A stretch of DNA of 64,000 nt from Cyanobium gracile PCC 6307 (GTDB taxonomy: Bacteria; Cyanobacteriota; Cyanobacteriia; PCC-6307; Cyanobiaceae), in contig NC_019675.1 in the NCBI RefSeq assembly GCF_000316515.1, positions 1,699,964-1,763,963 on the forward strand, written 5' to 3'. Below the pieces are notes generated by a model. It did not search any database and was not told where the DNA came from. It worked only from the letters and a program-made list of their open reading frames with translations. This document shows, piece by piece, positions 6,709 through 14,398 of this stretch. How positions within the stretch are numbered: position 1 is the stretch's first letter; each line of letters opens with the position of its first letter. Position numbers and translations under genes: made by a program.

Positions 6709-6937
6709 TGGCCTTTCGCATGGAGATGATGTGCCTGATGCCGTTGCGCTCCGTGTAGACCACGATCACGGCGCGACCCCGCAGCCATCCAATGCAGACG
6801 ATTCTGACTTCACCATAGTCTCGCCTTCGATCGGGGACCTCGATCGTTGGGCCGGCGAAGACAGCCTCAGCATCGAGAAAATCCAGGCCGCGCTGCTCCA
6901 GCTTTCGCAGGCGCTTGGCCGGGTCAAAGCGGATCAC
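6668..6937 (-). CDS. brnT: BrnT-type toxin
   Basis: 89-residue BrnT protein: VIRFDPAKRLRKLEQRGLDF, DAEAVFAGPTIEVPDRRRDY, GEVRIVCIGWLRGRAVIVVY, TERNGIRHIISMRKANEREQ. All family blocks are present, including the C-terminal RxISxRKA motif. GTG at 6937 is chosen because this is where the family begins; the frame is open for another 130 codons upstream but that part is antisense to a better coding frame. It overlaps the upstream gene by 14 nt and the antitoxin by 41 nt, so all three are translationally coupled. Confidence 0.85.
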   Translation of the reverse strand: MIRFDPAKRLRKLEQRGLDFLDAEAVFAGPTIEVPDRRRDYGEVRIVCIGWLRGRAVIVVYTERNGIRHIISMRKANEREQRHLFPDFS

Positions 6938-7295
6938 CGGGCAGGAAGCGCTGGATGAAGCTCGCCAACGGCATGGGCCCGCAGCGGGGATTCCAACTGC
7001 CGCCGACTGGGATCCGACGCCAGCACTGCACCTGTAGGTGGGGGTCTGCGCCGGAGACGAGCTGCACCCGGTAGCGGTACTCGGCATCAGCCGCTTGCTC
7101 AGGACCCTGGATTGTCTCCCCCTTGGGCTGGGTACTAAGGAAGGCATCAAGGAAGGAGGAGGGTTCAGGCGTTTCGCGCAGGGCTTGCACAAAGCGCCAG
7201 GCGGAGCCGGTGGGGTAGCCGTCTTGGTAGTGGTAGAGATGGCGCCCAGAGGCTCCAGGAAAACCGGTGAAGGTATAGACGGCACGGGTGGCCAA
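6924..7295 (-). CDS. Conserved hypothetical protein upstream of brnT
   Basis: 123-residue protein beginning MATRAVYTFTGFPGASGRHL, then YHYQDGYPTGSAWRFVQALR. The YHYQDGYP-type motif recalls small proteins of unknown function in cyanobacteria and phages that begin with a 'Y.F.D......Y.H.DGYP' pattern. No catalytic motif can be assigned. It is the first gene of an overlapping trio with BrnT and BrnA, which makes it a candidate third component or simply a co-transcribed passenger. The 600 bp upstream are AT-rich and probably non-coding. Confidence 0.65.
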   Translation of the reverse strand: MATRAVYTFTGFPGASGRHLYHYQDGYPTGSAWRFVQALRETPEPSSFLDAFLSTQPKGETIQGPEQAADAEYRYRVQLVSGADPHLQVQCWRRIPVGGSWNPRCGPMPLASFIQRFLPGDPL

Positions 7296-7903
7296 GGGGG
7301 TTCAGCGGCTGCTCTTGTCAGTTCCACCACTGGATCAAGGGCACCCCAAAACCGGGCGAAAGCTCAATGTTGTAAGATATTCTTTGCGCGTTGCATTTCT
7401 GCATTAAAAGTTCATCCCTGTCGATCTCAATTCCCATCAGGCCAAGCGAACTGCGATATTCAGGCAATACTGTCACGAGCAAAGATTACTTCAGATGCTA
7501 GCCAACTGCGGCGCACTACAGCCGCCAGGCTTGGGAATAGTCAGTACACAGATCGAGCGAGCAATATCAAAATCATACAGGATAACTTTAGGCGATCAAT
7601 TCAAATTCATAAACACTAATCCCTATCATGCCGAGTACGCGATTCGGTCTGATCAGCCTGTCTGCCAGATTGGTTCCATAATCTCCTACGTGTTCATTGC
7701 TTGAAGGCTGAGCCTATTCCGGTAAATGCCAATAAGAATGGGTAAATACACAGACCGAAGATCCACCTTGCTCTAAAGTCATCCCAAGAAGAATATGAGC
7801 GACCAGAGACCCCAGACAGATGCAAGTCAATACGAAACCGAGCATAGTTGACAAAGATCTAAGATATTCAACTCGATCCAAGCGGCGACTCCTTGGCTTC
7901 CCA
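7296..7903. other. AT-rich gap with no supported gene
   Basis: About 600 bp between the start of the brnT trio and the end of the HNH gene. It is markedly richer in A and T than the flanking island. No frame shows a recognisable protein. The only thing of note is a minus-strand frame of 43 codons at 7714-7845 with a strongly hydrophobic stretch (FVLTCICLGSLVAHILLG), for which I see neither a ribosome-binding site nor a family. The brnT-trio promoter must lie near 7300-7400. Confidence 0.5.
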
Positions 7904-8686
7904 TTAAACTGTTCTAAGCAAGCCAGGGATCCACTTATTATAACGATAACCGTCGAGGATTCGTCTTGAGAATGAAGAGAGCTCCGCTTCGGGGTTAATC
8001 GCCTCTGCCAGACTCCTAAGGTGCTCCTCAAAAGATACGTCGATCGCAGGCATCCCAGTCTCCGTGTATGGAAAAAGCTTCTCAGCCGCATGAATAATCC
8101 GAACAAGTTTAGTTGCCAACACCATTCTTCGATCGACAAGATCTTGATGATCGAGGTGGTACAGTCGAATTGAGATAGCTGCTCTTAAGTGGCGAGTTTC
8201 GCTTTCATCATTTGAGTAAGTTGGTGATGGCTGGCCGCTCTCATCAAAGTCGATCAAACCGGGCTCATCCGGCTGACAAGGATCAAGTAGAAGCGGGCAT
8301 TCATCCACTTCTTCTGCGAGGCAAGTTGCTCTTTTTGTCTCGTCCAAAAGAGGAAAGTCGTCACCCTTACCACCAATTCGATTGTTCTCTATATCGCGTC
8401 TACGACTATTGCAGTAAGTGCAGGCGAAACGGTAGTTCTCCCACCTGAAGGCTGACCAAGGGTATAATGACTTGGGTCGGAAGTGATCAACCGCATTATC
8501 CGAACGCTCTTGAACAGTCTCGCAGTAATAACACTTATCATAAGACAGGCTTTGTAGAGGTTTCTTGCATTCTTGCCAAACACCTGAATGCTTATGAATA
8601 TTCGCATGACCTGCGCCAATTGCAGTATGTGCTCTGAGGGTCCATCCGCTGGGCAATGCAATACTGTCAAGCTTGATTTCACGCAT
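7904..8686 (-). CDS. HNH nuclease, Septu PtuB-like (TIGR02646-like)
   Basis: 260-residue nuclease. The HNH core is CYYCE at 52-56, DHFRPK at 67-72, then W..NYRFACTYCNSRR at 82-96, with two zinc-binding CxxC pairs. This arrangement is typical of PtuB and of the TIGR02646 proteins that sit beside an AAA ATPase. ATG at 8686 is chosen because AGGGAG stands 9 nt before it and it overlaps the ATPase end by only 8 nt; an ATG 24 nt further upstream is possible. It is the last gene of the defence operon. Septu combines an ATPase with an HNH nuclease and stops phage by nucleic-acid cleavage; here that role is inferred from the pair. Confidence 0.8.
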   Translation of the reverse strand: MREIKLDSIALPSGWTLRAHTAIGAGHANIHKHSGVWQECKKPLQSLSYDKCYYCETVQERSDNAVDHFRPKSLYPWSAFRWENYRFACTYCNSRRRDIENNRIGGKGDDFPLLDETKRATCLAEEVDECPLLLDPCQPDEPGLIDFDESGQPSPTYSNDESETRHLRAAISIRLYHLDHQDLVDRRMVLATKLVRIIHAAEKLFPYTETGMPAIDVSFEEHLRSLAEAINPEAELSSFSRRILDGYRYNKWIPGLLRTV

Positions 8687-10313
8687 CTCTATCACTCCCT
8701 GGCAGATCACCTAGAGCCTTCTTGATGAGTCTGTCAGCTTTCTCTTCTTCAGAATCAAGGAGGTCAGAACTGGAATAAGTTGACAGGGCAGCACTACGAT
8801 TCATACCAGCCATCAGCTGATCTCGTATTGCGGGATCACGTACTTGGTACCTGAATCCGTAGGTCTCAAGCTCTTCTGTGAGCTTCTTCAGCTCTTGCTT
8901 ATCATCGTCACTTAAAACCTGCTTCGAGCTAATGCTCCTCTTGTTTTGAAGAAGTGCCTGGGTATAGGTGTCAAGTGCAGCACTGAGATCAAACATATCA
9001 CTGGTCATGACACCGGCATAGCCCATCCCTCTGGGATGAATATCAGGAGGAACAGCAGTAATCACTTGAGACTCGCTATCCCTCTTCAAAATCTGTACCT
9101 GCTCCTTCACCAGCTCCGCAACGGCAATAGGGTTATGAGTAGCCAGAAGTACATGACTGGTCTGGTTAATGTCATTAGCATCGGCAAGAAAATCACGGAT
9201 ATCTTGAAGGTATTCAACACTCCACCGTGGATTCAGATGCGTATCTGGCTCGTCCAAAAGGAATAGGCTTTCCTCCGCAGAGGTGAACTGAAGTAATCCA
9301 AGCACGGTCAGTAACTGCTGTTCCCCTTCGCTCAGCTCGCGGAACGTTACAGAGCCGTCGTTCTTCTTCAGTTTGATCCTGATCCGCACCTCATCGATTA
9401 GGTCGGACACGTGGGTGCTCTCAAGGTCGCGGAAAAACTCAGCAAATGTCTTCTCTTTTGACAGCTCCTTGAGGGCGTCGATATCTTTGAGAAAAAGATA
9501 TAGATACTCAAGCGTCCGAGATCGGCCTAGGCTATACACTTCCCGTCTCCTAATGCGAATTGGTGCCAATGAGAGTTCATACAGCCTGGCGAGAAAATCA
9601 CGTACTATACCTCTAGAGTTCCAGAATCTTTTATCACCGTCGGCAGCATTCTTCTTGTACCAATAGGGCTGCTTAAGCACAAACAGCACGGACTCAATTC
9701 CGCCCTCCTCCAGGCCAAGTCGCTTTTGCAAGAAATCTTCGGTCTGCCTTTTGTTATTCACGATGAACGTCAGTAACACAAAATTGCTGTGCACAGGTTC
9801 AGCGAAGAACATGCGCTTCGGTCCCGGGTTGATGCCGCCTCTAAGTTTGAAATCGTAACCCCTGAGATAAGGGTAAAAAAGGGGCTTTATCCTTTTATTC
9901 TCGCCCGAGTAATAGCCAAAGAGAAATTGCGGCAAGTGCTCTGACTTTTCGCCTACCAGCTTCGAGCGACTGATCGGAGCGCCACCCAAATCATCGAACG
10001 AGGCACCCACCGGATAAGGCTTCTGCTGATCACTCTTGCGAATTGTCTTTGCCTTATAAGAAACTTTTCTATGAGGATCCGCATCGATAAACATCCAACG
10101 ATCTCGAATCTCGTAGGCGATTCGATACTTGATCGTTGGGATTTTCTCATTAGTCAGGAGATCTCTAAATATAACCGTCAAAGCTTCGAGAACATTCGAT
10201 TTGCCGGTACCATTTCGACCAATCAGGACCGTGATAAGATGGTCTTGAGAGAAATTGATCGTCAAATCCCTTAAATTCTTGTATTCGTCTATCCAAAGCC
10301 AGTCGATCCGCAT
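8679..10313 (-). CDS. AAA ATPase, Septu PtuA-like / restriction-linked
   Basis: 544 residues with an SMC/ABC-type ATPase: Walker A LIGRNGTGKSN at 30-40, signature LSEGEQQ followed by Walker B LFLLDEPDTHLNP at about 345-375, and the switch His in LLATHNP. Such overcoding-related ATPases pair with HNH nucleases in Septu and, as restriction-linked genes, with type I restriction systems. The gene begins immediately after the hsdS stop codon and overlaps the HNH gene by 8 nt. Base composition is clearly lower in GC than hsdR or hsdM, so this pair was probably acquired separately. It appears intact. Confidence 0.82.
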   Translation of the reverse strand: MRIDWLWIDEYKNLRDLTINFSQDHLITVLIGRNGTGKSNVLEALTVIFRDLLTNEKIPTIKYRIAYEIRDRWMFIDADPHRKVSYKAKTIRKSDQQKPYPVGASFDDLGGAPISRSKLVGEKSEHLPQFLFGYYSGENKRIKPLFYPYLRGYDFKLRGGINPGPKRMFFAEPVHSNFVLLTFIVNNKRQTEDFLQKRLGLEEGGIESVLFVLKQPYWYKKNAADGDKRFWNSRGIVRDFLARLYELSLAPIRIRRREVYSLGRSRTLEYLYLFLKDIDALKELSKEKTFAEFFRDLESTHVSDLIDEVRIRIKLKKNDGSVTFRELSEGEQQLLTVLGLLQFTSAEESLFLLDEPDTHLNPRWSVEYLQDIRDFLADANDINQTSHVLLATHNPIAVAELVKEQVQILKRDSESQVITAVPPDIHPRGMGYAGVMTSDMFDLSAALDTYTQALLQNKRSISSKQVLSDDDKQELKKLTEELETYGFRYQVRDPAIRDQLMAGMNRSAALSTYSSSDLLDSEEEKADRLIKKALGDLPGSDRDA

Positions 10314-12179
10314 TTAGGCCACCTTGAGACTCGACAGTTTCAACCAATCTTCATCAACACGCCGCTGAACATCAACGAGACCATCTTCGACTTGCTCCTT
10401 GAGCTGGCTATAAAACAGCTCCAGATCGTCAGATGACGAACCATCAGAAATACCCATCTCCTCGCAAGCCGTTGAGGCAGATATCCAGGTCTGGTGCTGT
10501 TCAAGTATCTGAATCAGGTCTTTCTGCATTGGACTCCATCCTTTGAGATTATCTGTAGGCTTGGGCTTGCTGACGCGGCTGGGACTTTTTTCACCCTGGG
10601 TCGTCTCGTCGCCTGTTCGTACTAAAAATACCCTGGATGGCTCATCGGTTGGAACAGGGGTGGGAGCAAGGGAGCTCAGTTCCGAGTGGGCTAAGGGCTT
10701 GTGCCGCCCGCGCCGCGAGGGTTTGCCTGCAGCGGCGTCCGCCTGACGGGACGCCCGGATCCGTTCCAGCAGCTCCCACGCGGGTTCGTCGCTGGGATCC
10801 TGGACCACCAGCTCACCGCGAAAAGCCTTGGCCAGTAGGGCAGACGTAAGGCGATCGACAATCTTGCGGGCAGCGCTGAGCTTGGCTTCGAGTTGATCAG
10901 AGAGGGAGATTAAATCATTCACGCGCCGAGAAACTTCCTCTTGCTCCTCAATGGAAGGAAGTGGTATCTGCAAAGCGCGCACATCTCCAATATTGATACC
11001 TCTTACTGCAACGCCTTTAATGGCGCGTCTCATGCGCGACTGAAGGATTTCGGATTGAAGAGCAATCATGATGTAGGAAGAGTCGACCACCTCTTGAATT
11101 GACAACCTGGCGGAGTCCTGTGTTATATTTGCGCCGATCAGCTCTGCAGGAATTGAGATCAGACGACCCACTGTTCCTCTGATTGAAATCAAGAGGTCAC
11201 CAAGCTCAAGGCGCGATCGTTTATACAGCTCGTCTATTTCTTGTGAAGTTTTTCGGATGCCATCAAGGCTCAGCTTGTTTCCCGGATAGTCGGCAACCCG
11301 AACATATGGAATGCCATTTGAAAGCTCAGGGCCTGGCTTCAGAATCCCATAGGTTATAGGCCGCTCGGGCTTAACAATGTCCCTCAAGCAAACAAGCTGC
11401 CATCCATCAGGAAAGTCTTGATTACTTAGGTCATGTACGCCTTCTGTTGGAGGAGCAGCGTTGCCAGCCCTGTGACCTCCAGAATTCTGATGATTGGTTC
11501 TCAGATATCTCGCTAATCCGGCAGCATCAATGCTATCTGGTCTCTCTTCTCTCCACTCCCGCGTCAACTCCCCCGACGTCGCCGCCGCCAGCACCGCCTG
11601 ACGAAAGCGCTTGAGGATCGCCGCCACGCCATCGAGCCGCTGGCGGCAGGCCTCGACAGCGGCGAGGGTGGTGTCAAGCTTGGCGGCGATGCGGCGTTGT
11701 TCATTGAGAGGTGCAAGTGGTAACTGGCTTTCGAGTACAAATGCCTTGGGAACACGCTGTTGTCCCACGGCTCCAGTCATGACCATTTCTCCGCTGGTCA
11801 AGAAGGATCTCGTCTTAAAATGGGCCAGAAGATATCGAGGATCTAACGCATCAGCAAAAGGACGGAAGACGATGTATTCAGTGCTGCCAGCGCCAAGCCC
11901 GTTCGGGAGATCTCTGGCGATACCAGCTTTCCCATTCTCGAAGCTCGGAGTGATGCGGGCAAGCAAGACATCTCCGTTCTGAAATTGTGTATACCCCTTC
12001 TTTACCTCCTTCCACACTCGTGGTTCGTGCGTGTGTCTAGACAGATAAGTAACCCCGAGCCTTTGAAGCGGAACGAATCCCACCTCCGTCTCATCAGCAG
12101 TTTCATTCTTCGGCCCTACATTTGTCAGCTCCCCGACCGTTGCCATGGCCCAGCCCACCGGCAAATCCCGCTCCTCCAT
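10314..12179 (-). CDS. hsdS: Type I restriction enzyme specificity subunit HsdS
   Basis: 621 residues. The subunit recognises the DNA target for HsdM and HsdR. The start MEERDLPVGWAMATVGELTN at 12179 overlaps the hsdM stop by 1 nt (TGATG). Two target-recognition domains each end in the conserved helix (PPLNEQRRIAAKLDTTLAAV; PLPSIEEQEEVSRRVNDLIS), with the usual LLAKAFRGELV after the second. An extra C-terminal part of about 150 residues follows: a basic, Pro/Ser-rich linker (RRGRHKPLAHSELSS) and a helical end (WSPMQKDLIQILEQHQTWIS). That tail is not part of a standard HsdS. Domain 2 is more AT-rich than domain 1, as expected for exchanged recognition domains. Confidence 0.92.
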   Translation of the reverse strand: MEERDLPVGWAMATVGELTNVGPKNETADETEVGFVPLQRLGVTYLSRHTHEPRVWKEVKKGYTQFQNGDVLLARITPSFENGKAGIARDLPNGLGAGSTEYIVFRPFADALDPRYLLAHFKTRSFLTSGEMVMTGAVGQQRVPKAFVLESQLPLAPLNEQRRIAAKLDTTLAAVEACRQRLDGVAAILKRFRQAVLAAATSGELTREWREERPDSIDAAGLARYLRTNHQNSGGHRAGNAAPPTEGVHDLSNQDFPDGWQLVCLRDIVKPERPITYGILKPGPELSNGIPYVRVADYPGNKLSLDGIRKTSQEIDELYKRSRLELGDLLISIRGTVGRLISIPAELIGANITQDSARLSIQEVVDSSYIMIALQSEILQSRMRRAIKGVAVRGINIGDVRALQIPLPSIEEQEEVSRRVNDLISLSDQLEAKLSAARKIVDRLTSALLAKAFRGELVVQDPSDEPAWELLERIRASRQADAAAGKPSRRGRHKPLAHSELSSLAPTPVPTDEPSRVFLVRTGDETTQGEKSPSRVSKPKPTDNLKGWSPMQKDLIQILEQHQTWISASTACEEMGISDGSSSDDLELFYSQLKEQVEDGLVDVQRRVDEDWLKLSSLKVA

Positions 12180-13696
12180 CACACCAACTCCTCCACCTCT
12201 TCCCCTAGCTCCAACAGGATCGCCCGTAGATCCTCCAGCGCCCCTTCCAGCTCCACCATCGCCTCCTGGGCCAGCAACGCCGGTTCCGGCAGGTCGGCGC
12301 CATCTTCGGTGGAATCGTCCTTCAGCCAAGCCAGATCCAGGCTGTCGCCACGAGCGGCGATCTCCTCGCGGTTGAAGCACTGCCAGCGCCCTTCCGGCCC
12401 GGAGGCCGTGCGCGGCGCCAGGCCCAGGGGATCGTGGCCATAGGCCGCTTCGAACTCTGCGAAGTTCTCACGGGTGAGGGGGGTGCGCTTGCCGAAGGCC
12501 GGCATGTTGGCCCGCAGGTCGTACACCCACACTTCTTTGGTGTTGCCCCGATCGCTGCTGCCGCGTGTAAAGAACAGCACGTTGGTCTTCACGCCCTGGG
12601 CGTAGAAGATGCCTGTGGGCAGGCGCAGGATCGTGTGCAGGTTGCACTTGTCCATCAGGTCCGCCCGGATCTGCTTGCCCACGTTGCCCTCGAACAGCAC
12701 GTTGTCCGGAAGTACCACCGCCGACCGGCCGCCGGGTTTCAGCGCCCGGTAGATGTGCTGCAGGAAGCAGAACTGCTTGTTGCTGGTGGGGAAGGTGAAA
12801 TCGGTGCGGCTCGGCAAGCCGCCGCCCTTCTTGGTGCCGAACGGTGGATTGGTGAGGATCAAAGTGGCCGGAGGCAGCCCTTGGCCATCACTACCGAGGG
12901 TGTCGCCATACCAGATGCCGTGCTTCCCAGGGCTGGAATCCAGGCCGTGCAGCATCAGGTTCATCAGCGCCAGCCGGTGCGTGTCCTGCACGTGCTCCAT
13001 GCCGTAGAAGGTGCGCTCGTAGAACTGCTTCTGCTGCGCCGTATCCAGCTCGCTGATCTCTTGGTGGTCGCGGATCCACCGCTGAGCCGCAATCAGAAAA
13101 CCTCCGGTGCCGGCGGCCGGATCCTGGATTACATCCCCCAGCCGTGGTTGCATCACCGCCACCATGGCATCGATCAATGGCCGGGGGGTGAAGTACTGGC
13201 CTGCCCCGGATTTCTTCTCCTCGGCGTTCTTCTGCAGCAAACCCTCATACAGATCGCCCAGGCCTTCCTGGCGAGCGCTGTACCAATCGAGCTTGTCGAT
13301 TTCGTCGACCAGCTTTTTAAGCGTGACCGGCTTCTTGATGAAGGTACTGGCGTTGGCGTAGATCTCAGTGACGATGGGCGAGACAGGGCTGGCATCCTTT
13401 TCTTCTTCTTCCGGTTCTTCTTCTTCCGGCCCTTCGTTGGACTGGGATGAGCTGCCCAGCTTCAGCAGCAGCTCTTTGTAATGATTGAACTGGCTGAGGC
13501 CCTGCAGGGTCTCCAGCACGTCCCAGCGCCATTCCGCCGGAATGCCCTCTTCCCGGCCTGTCTCCTTGGCCATCTTCAGGAACAGGAGGTAAGTGAGCTC
13601 TGTCACGTACTGGTGATACGTGACCCCGTCGTCTTTCAGAACGTTGCAGAGGTTCCAGAGCTTGGCGACGATGCTGTGTGTAGTGGTCTCTGCCAT
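12179..13696 (-). CDS. hsdM: Type I restriction enzyme methylase subunit HsdM
   Basis: 505-residue N6-adenine methyltransferase. N-terminal HsdM domain (IVAKLWNLCNVLKDDGVTYH), SAM motif I QDPAAGTGGF at 191-200 and catalytic motif IV NPPFG, with GAGQYFTPR just before motif I. The ATG at 13696 overlaps the vapC stop by 1 nt, so the methylase is translated directly behind a toxin gene. A strongly acidic insertion (residues 88-100, mostly Glu) lies between the N-terminal domain and the catalytic domain. With HsdS it protects the host DNA; with HsdR it restricts unmodified DNA. Confidence 0.95.
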   Translation of the reverse strand: MAETTTHSIVAKLWNLCNVLKDDGVTYHQYVTELTYLLFLKMAKETGREEGIPAEWRWDVLETLQGLSQFNHYKELLLKLGSSSQSNEGPEEEEPEEEEKDASPVSPIVTEIYANASTFIKKPVTLKKLVDEIDKLDWYSARQEGLGDLYEGLLQKNAEEKKSGAGQYFTPRPLIDAMVAVMQPRLGDVIQDPAAGTGGFLIAAQRWIRDHQEISELDTAQQKQFYERTFYGMEHVQDTHRLALMNLMLHGLDSSPGKHGIWYGDTLGSDGQGLPPATLILTNPPFGTKKGGGLPSRTDFTFPTSNKQFCFLQHIYRALKPGGRSAVVLPDNVLFEGNVGKQIRADLMDKCNLHTILRLPTGIFYAQGVKTNVLFFTRGSSDRGNTKEVWVYDLRANMPAFGKRTPLTRENFAEFEAAYGHDPLGLAPRTASGPEGRWQCFNREEIAARGDSLDLAWLKDDSTEDGADLPEPALLAQEAMVELEGALEDLRAILLELGEEVEELV

Positions 13697-14094
13697 CACC
13701 AGGCCTCCAGGGTGAGCTCGTCCACGTTGGCGAAGGCCTGATCGGCCGTCACCAATGCACACCCTTCACTGAGGGCGTGGCTGGCGATCAGCAGATCCAT
13801 CGCCGCCAGAGGCTTGCCATGGCGTTCGAGATCGGCGCGCAGCCGGCCGTAGATCCTCGCGCACGCTTCCGACCAGGGCAGGATCTCCAGGGTCTCGAGG
13901 GTGGCCTCCGCCAGCTCTTGTAACCGCGTCGCCGCCGGCAGCTTCTCCAACCCGTAGCGGATCTCGGCCACCACAATGGCGGACAGGCAACAGCGTTGAT
14001 CACGCACCCAGGCATCCAGACGTGGCGAGCGACATTTAAGAAGGGCGCTCATGGCGTTGGTGTCCAGCATCAACCTCTCGTTCCCCGCAGCCAT
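13696..14094 (-). CDS. vapC: VapC toxin (PIN RNase), copy 1, inside the hsd operon
   Basis: 132-residue PIN toxin: LMLDTNAMSALLK holds the first Asp, IVVAEIRYGLEKL the Glu, and LAAMDLLIASHALSEGCALV, TADQAF the distal acidic residues. VapC cleaves specific tRNA or rRNA sites when free of VapB. It overlaps vapB by 1 nt upstream and hsdM by 1 nt downstream. It is the same length as, and very similar to, the second VapC at 22994. Its position between hsdR and hsdM means any loss of operon expression would free the toxin, which could act as an addiction or guard element for the restriction system (inference). Confidence 0.92.
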   Translation of the reverse strand: MAAGNERLMLDTNAMSALLKCRSPRLDAWVRDQRCCLSAIVVAEIRYGLEKLPAATRLQELAEATLETLEILPWSEACARIYGRLRADLERHGKPLAAMDLLIASHALSEGCALVTADQAFANVDELTLEAW

Positions 14095-14354
14095 CAGGGA
14101 AAGTCCACTGGTTCGGCAGGACGGGTGTCGTGCAACCCCTCGAAAAACGCATCCAGTTCGGCCTGGAAGCCAGGCTCCTGCAGCAACGCATCCCTGAGCT
14201 CCAGCAAGGCACTGGCCGATGGCCGCACCGGCGTCAGCACCACGGCTCCGGTTTCCGGGTCGCGCTCAATCTCCACTTCTGTGCCCTCGAATCGAAAGGC
14301 AGCCGGCAGGCGCACCGCCTGGCTGCGCCCATTGCGGAACAGCTTGGCGCGCAT
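14094..14354 (-). CDS. vapB: VapB antitoxin, copy 1
   Basis: 86-residue antitoxin with an AbrB/SpoVT-type swapped-hairpin DNA-binding domain (MRAKLFRNGRSQAVRLPAAF, then RFEGTEVEIERD) and a C-terminal toxin-binding tail (FQAELDAFFEGLHDTRPAEP). The ATG at 14354 is the family's usual start. It overlaps vapC by 1 nt. The intergenic space to hsdR is only 44 bp but carries a 17-bp motif shared with the other vapB, so the pair may have its own promoter within the restriction operon. Confidence 0.92.
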   Translation of the reverse strand: MRAKLFRNGRSQAVRLPAAFRFEGTEVEIERDPETGAVVLTPVRPSASALLELRDALLQEPGFQAELDAFFEGLHDTRPAEPVDFP

Positions 14355-14369
14355 CGTCCCCGCGTGATG

Positions 14370-14386
14370 GATACCAAGTCTAGACC
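14370..14386 (-). promoter_or_regulatory. Shared motif upstream of vapB copy 1
   Basis: Minus-strand GGTCTAGACTTGGTATC, 16 bp before vapB. Sixteen of 17 bases recur before the second vapB (23672-23688), while surrounding non-coding sequence differs. It contains the palindrome TCTAGA and a TAGACT that could be a -10 box. Candidate promoter/operator for VapB autoregulation. Confidence 0.5.
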
Positions 14387-14398
14387 GCGGTGCCATCC

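Noticed and set aside
7038-7619. 193-codon plus-strand frame before the AT-rich gap
   Set aside because: Antisense to the hypothetical gene upstream of brnT; the second half is AT-rich sequence without protein character.
7714-7845. Possible 43-residue membrane protein on the minus strand
   Set aside because: Only a hydrophobic stretch supports it; no ribosome-binding site, no family, and it lies in AT-rich DNA where chance frames are common.
12434-13450. 338-codon plus-strand frame opposite hsdM
   Set aside because: Antisense to the methylase with intact motifs I and IV.
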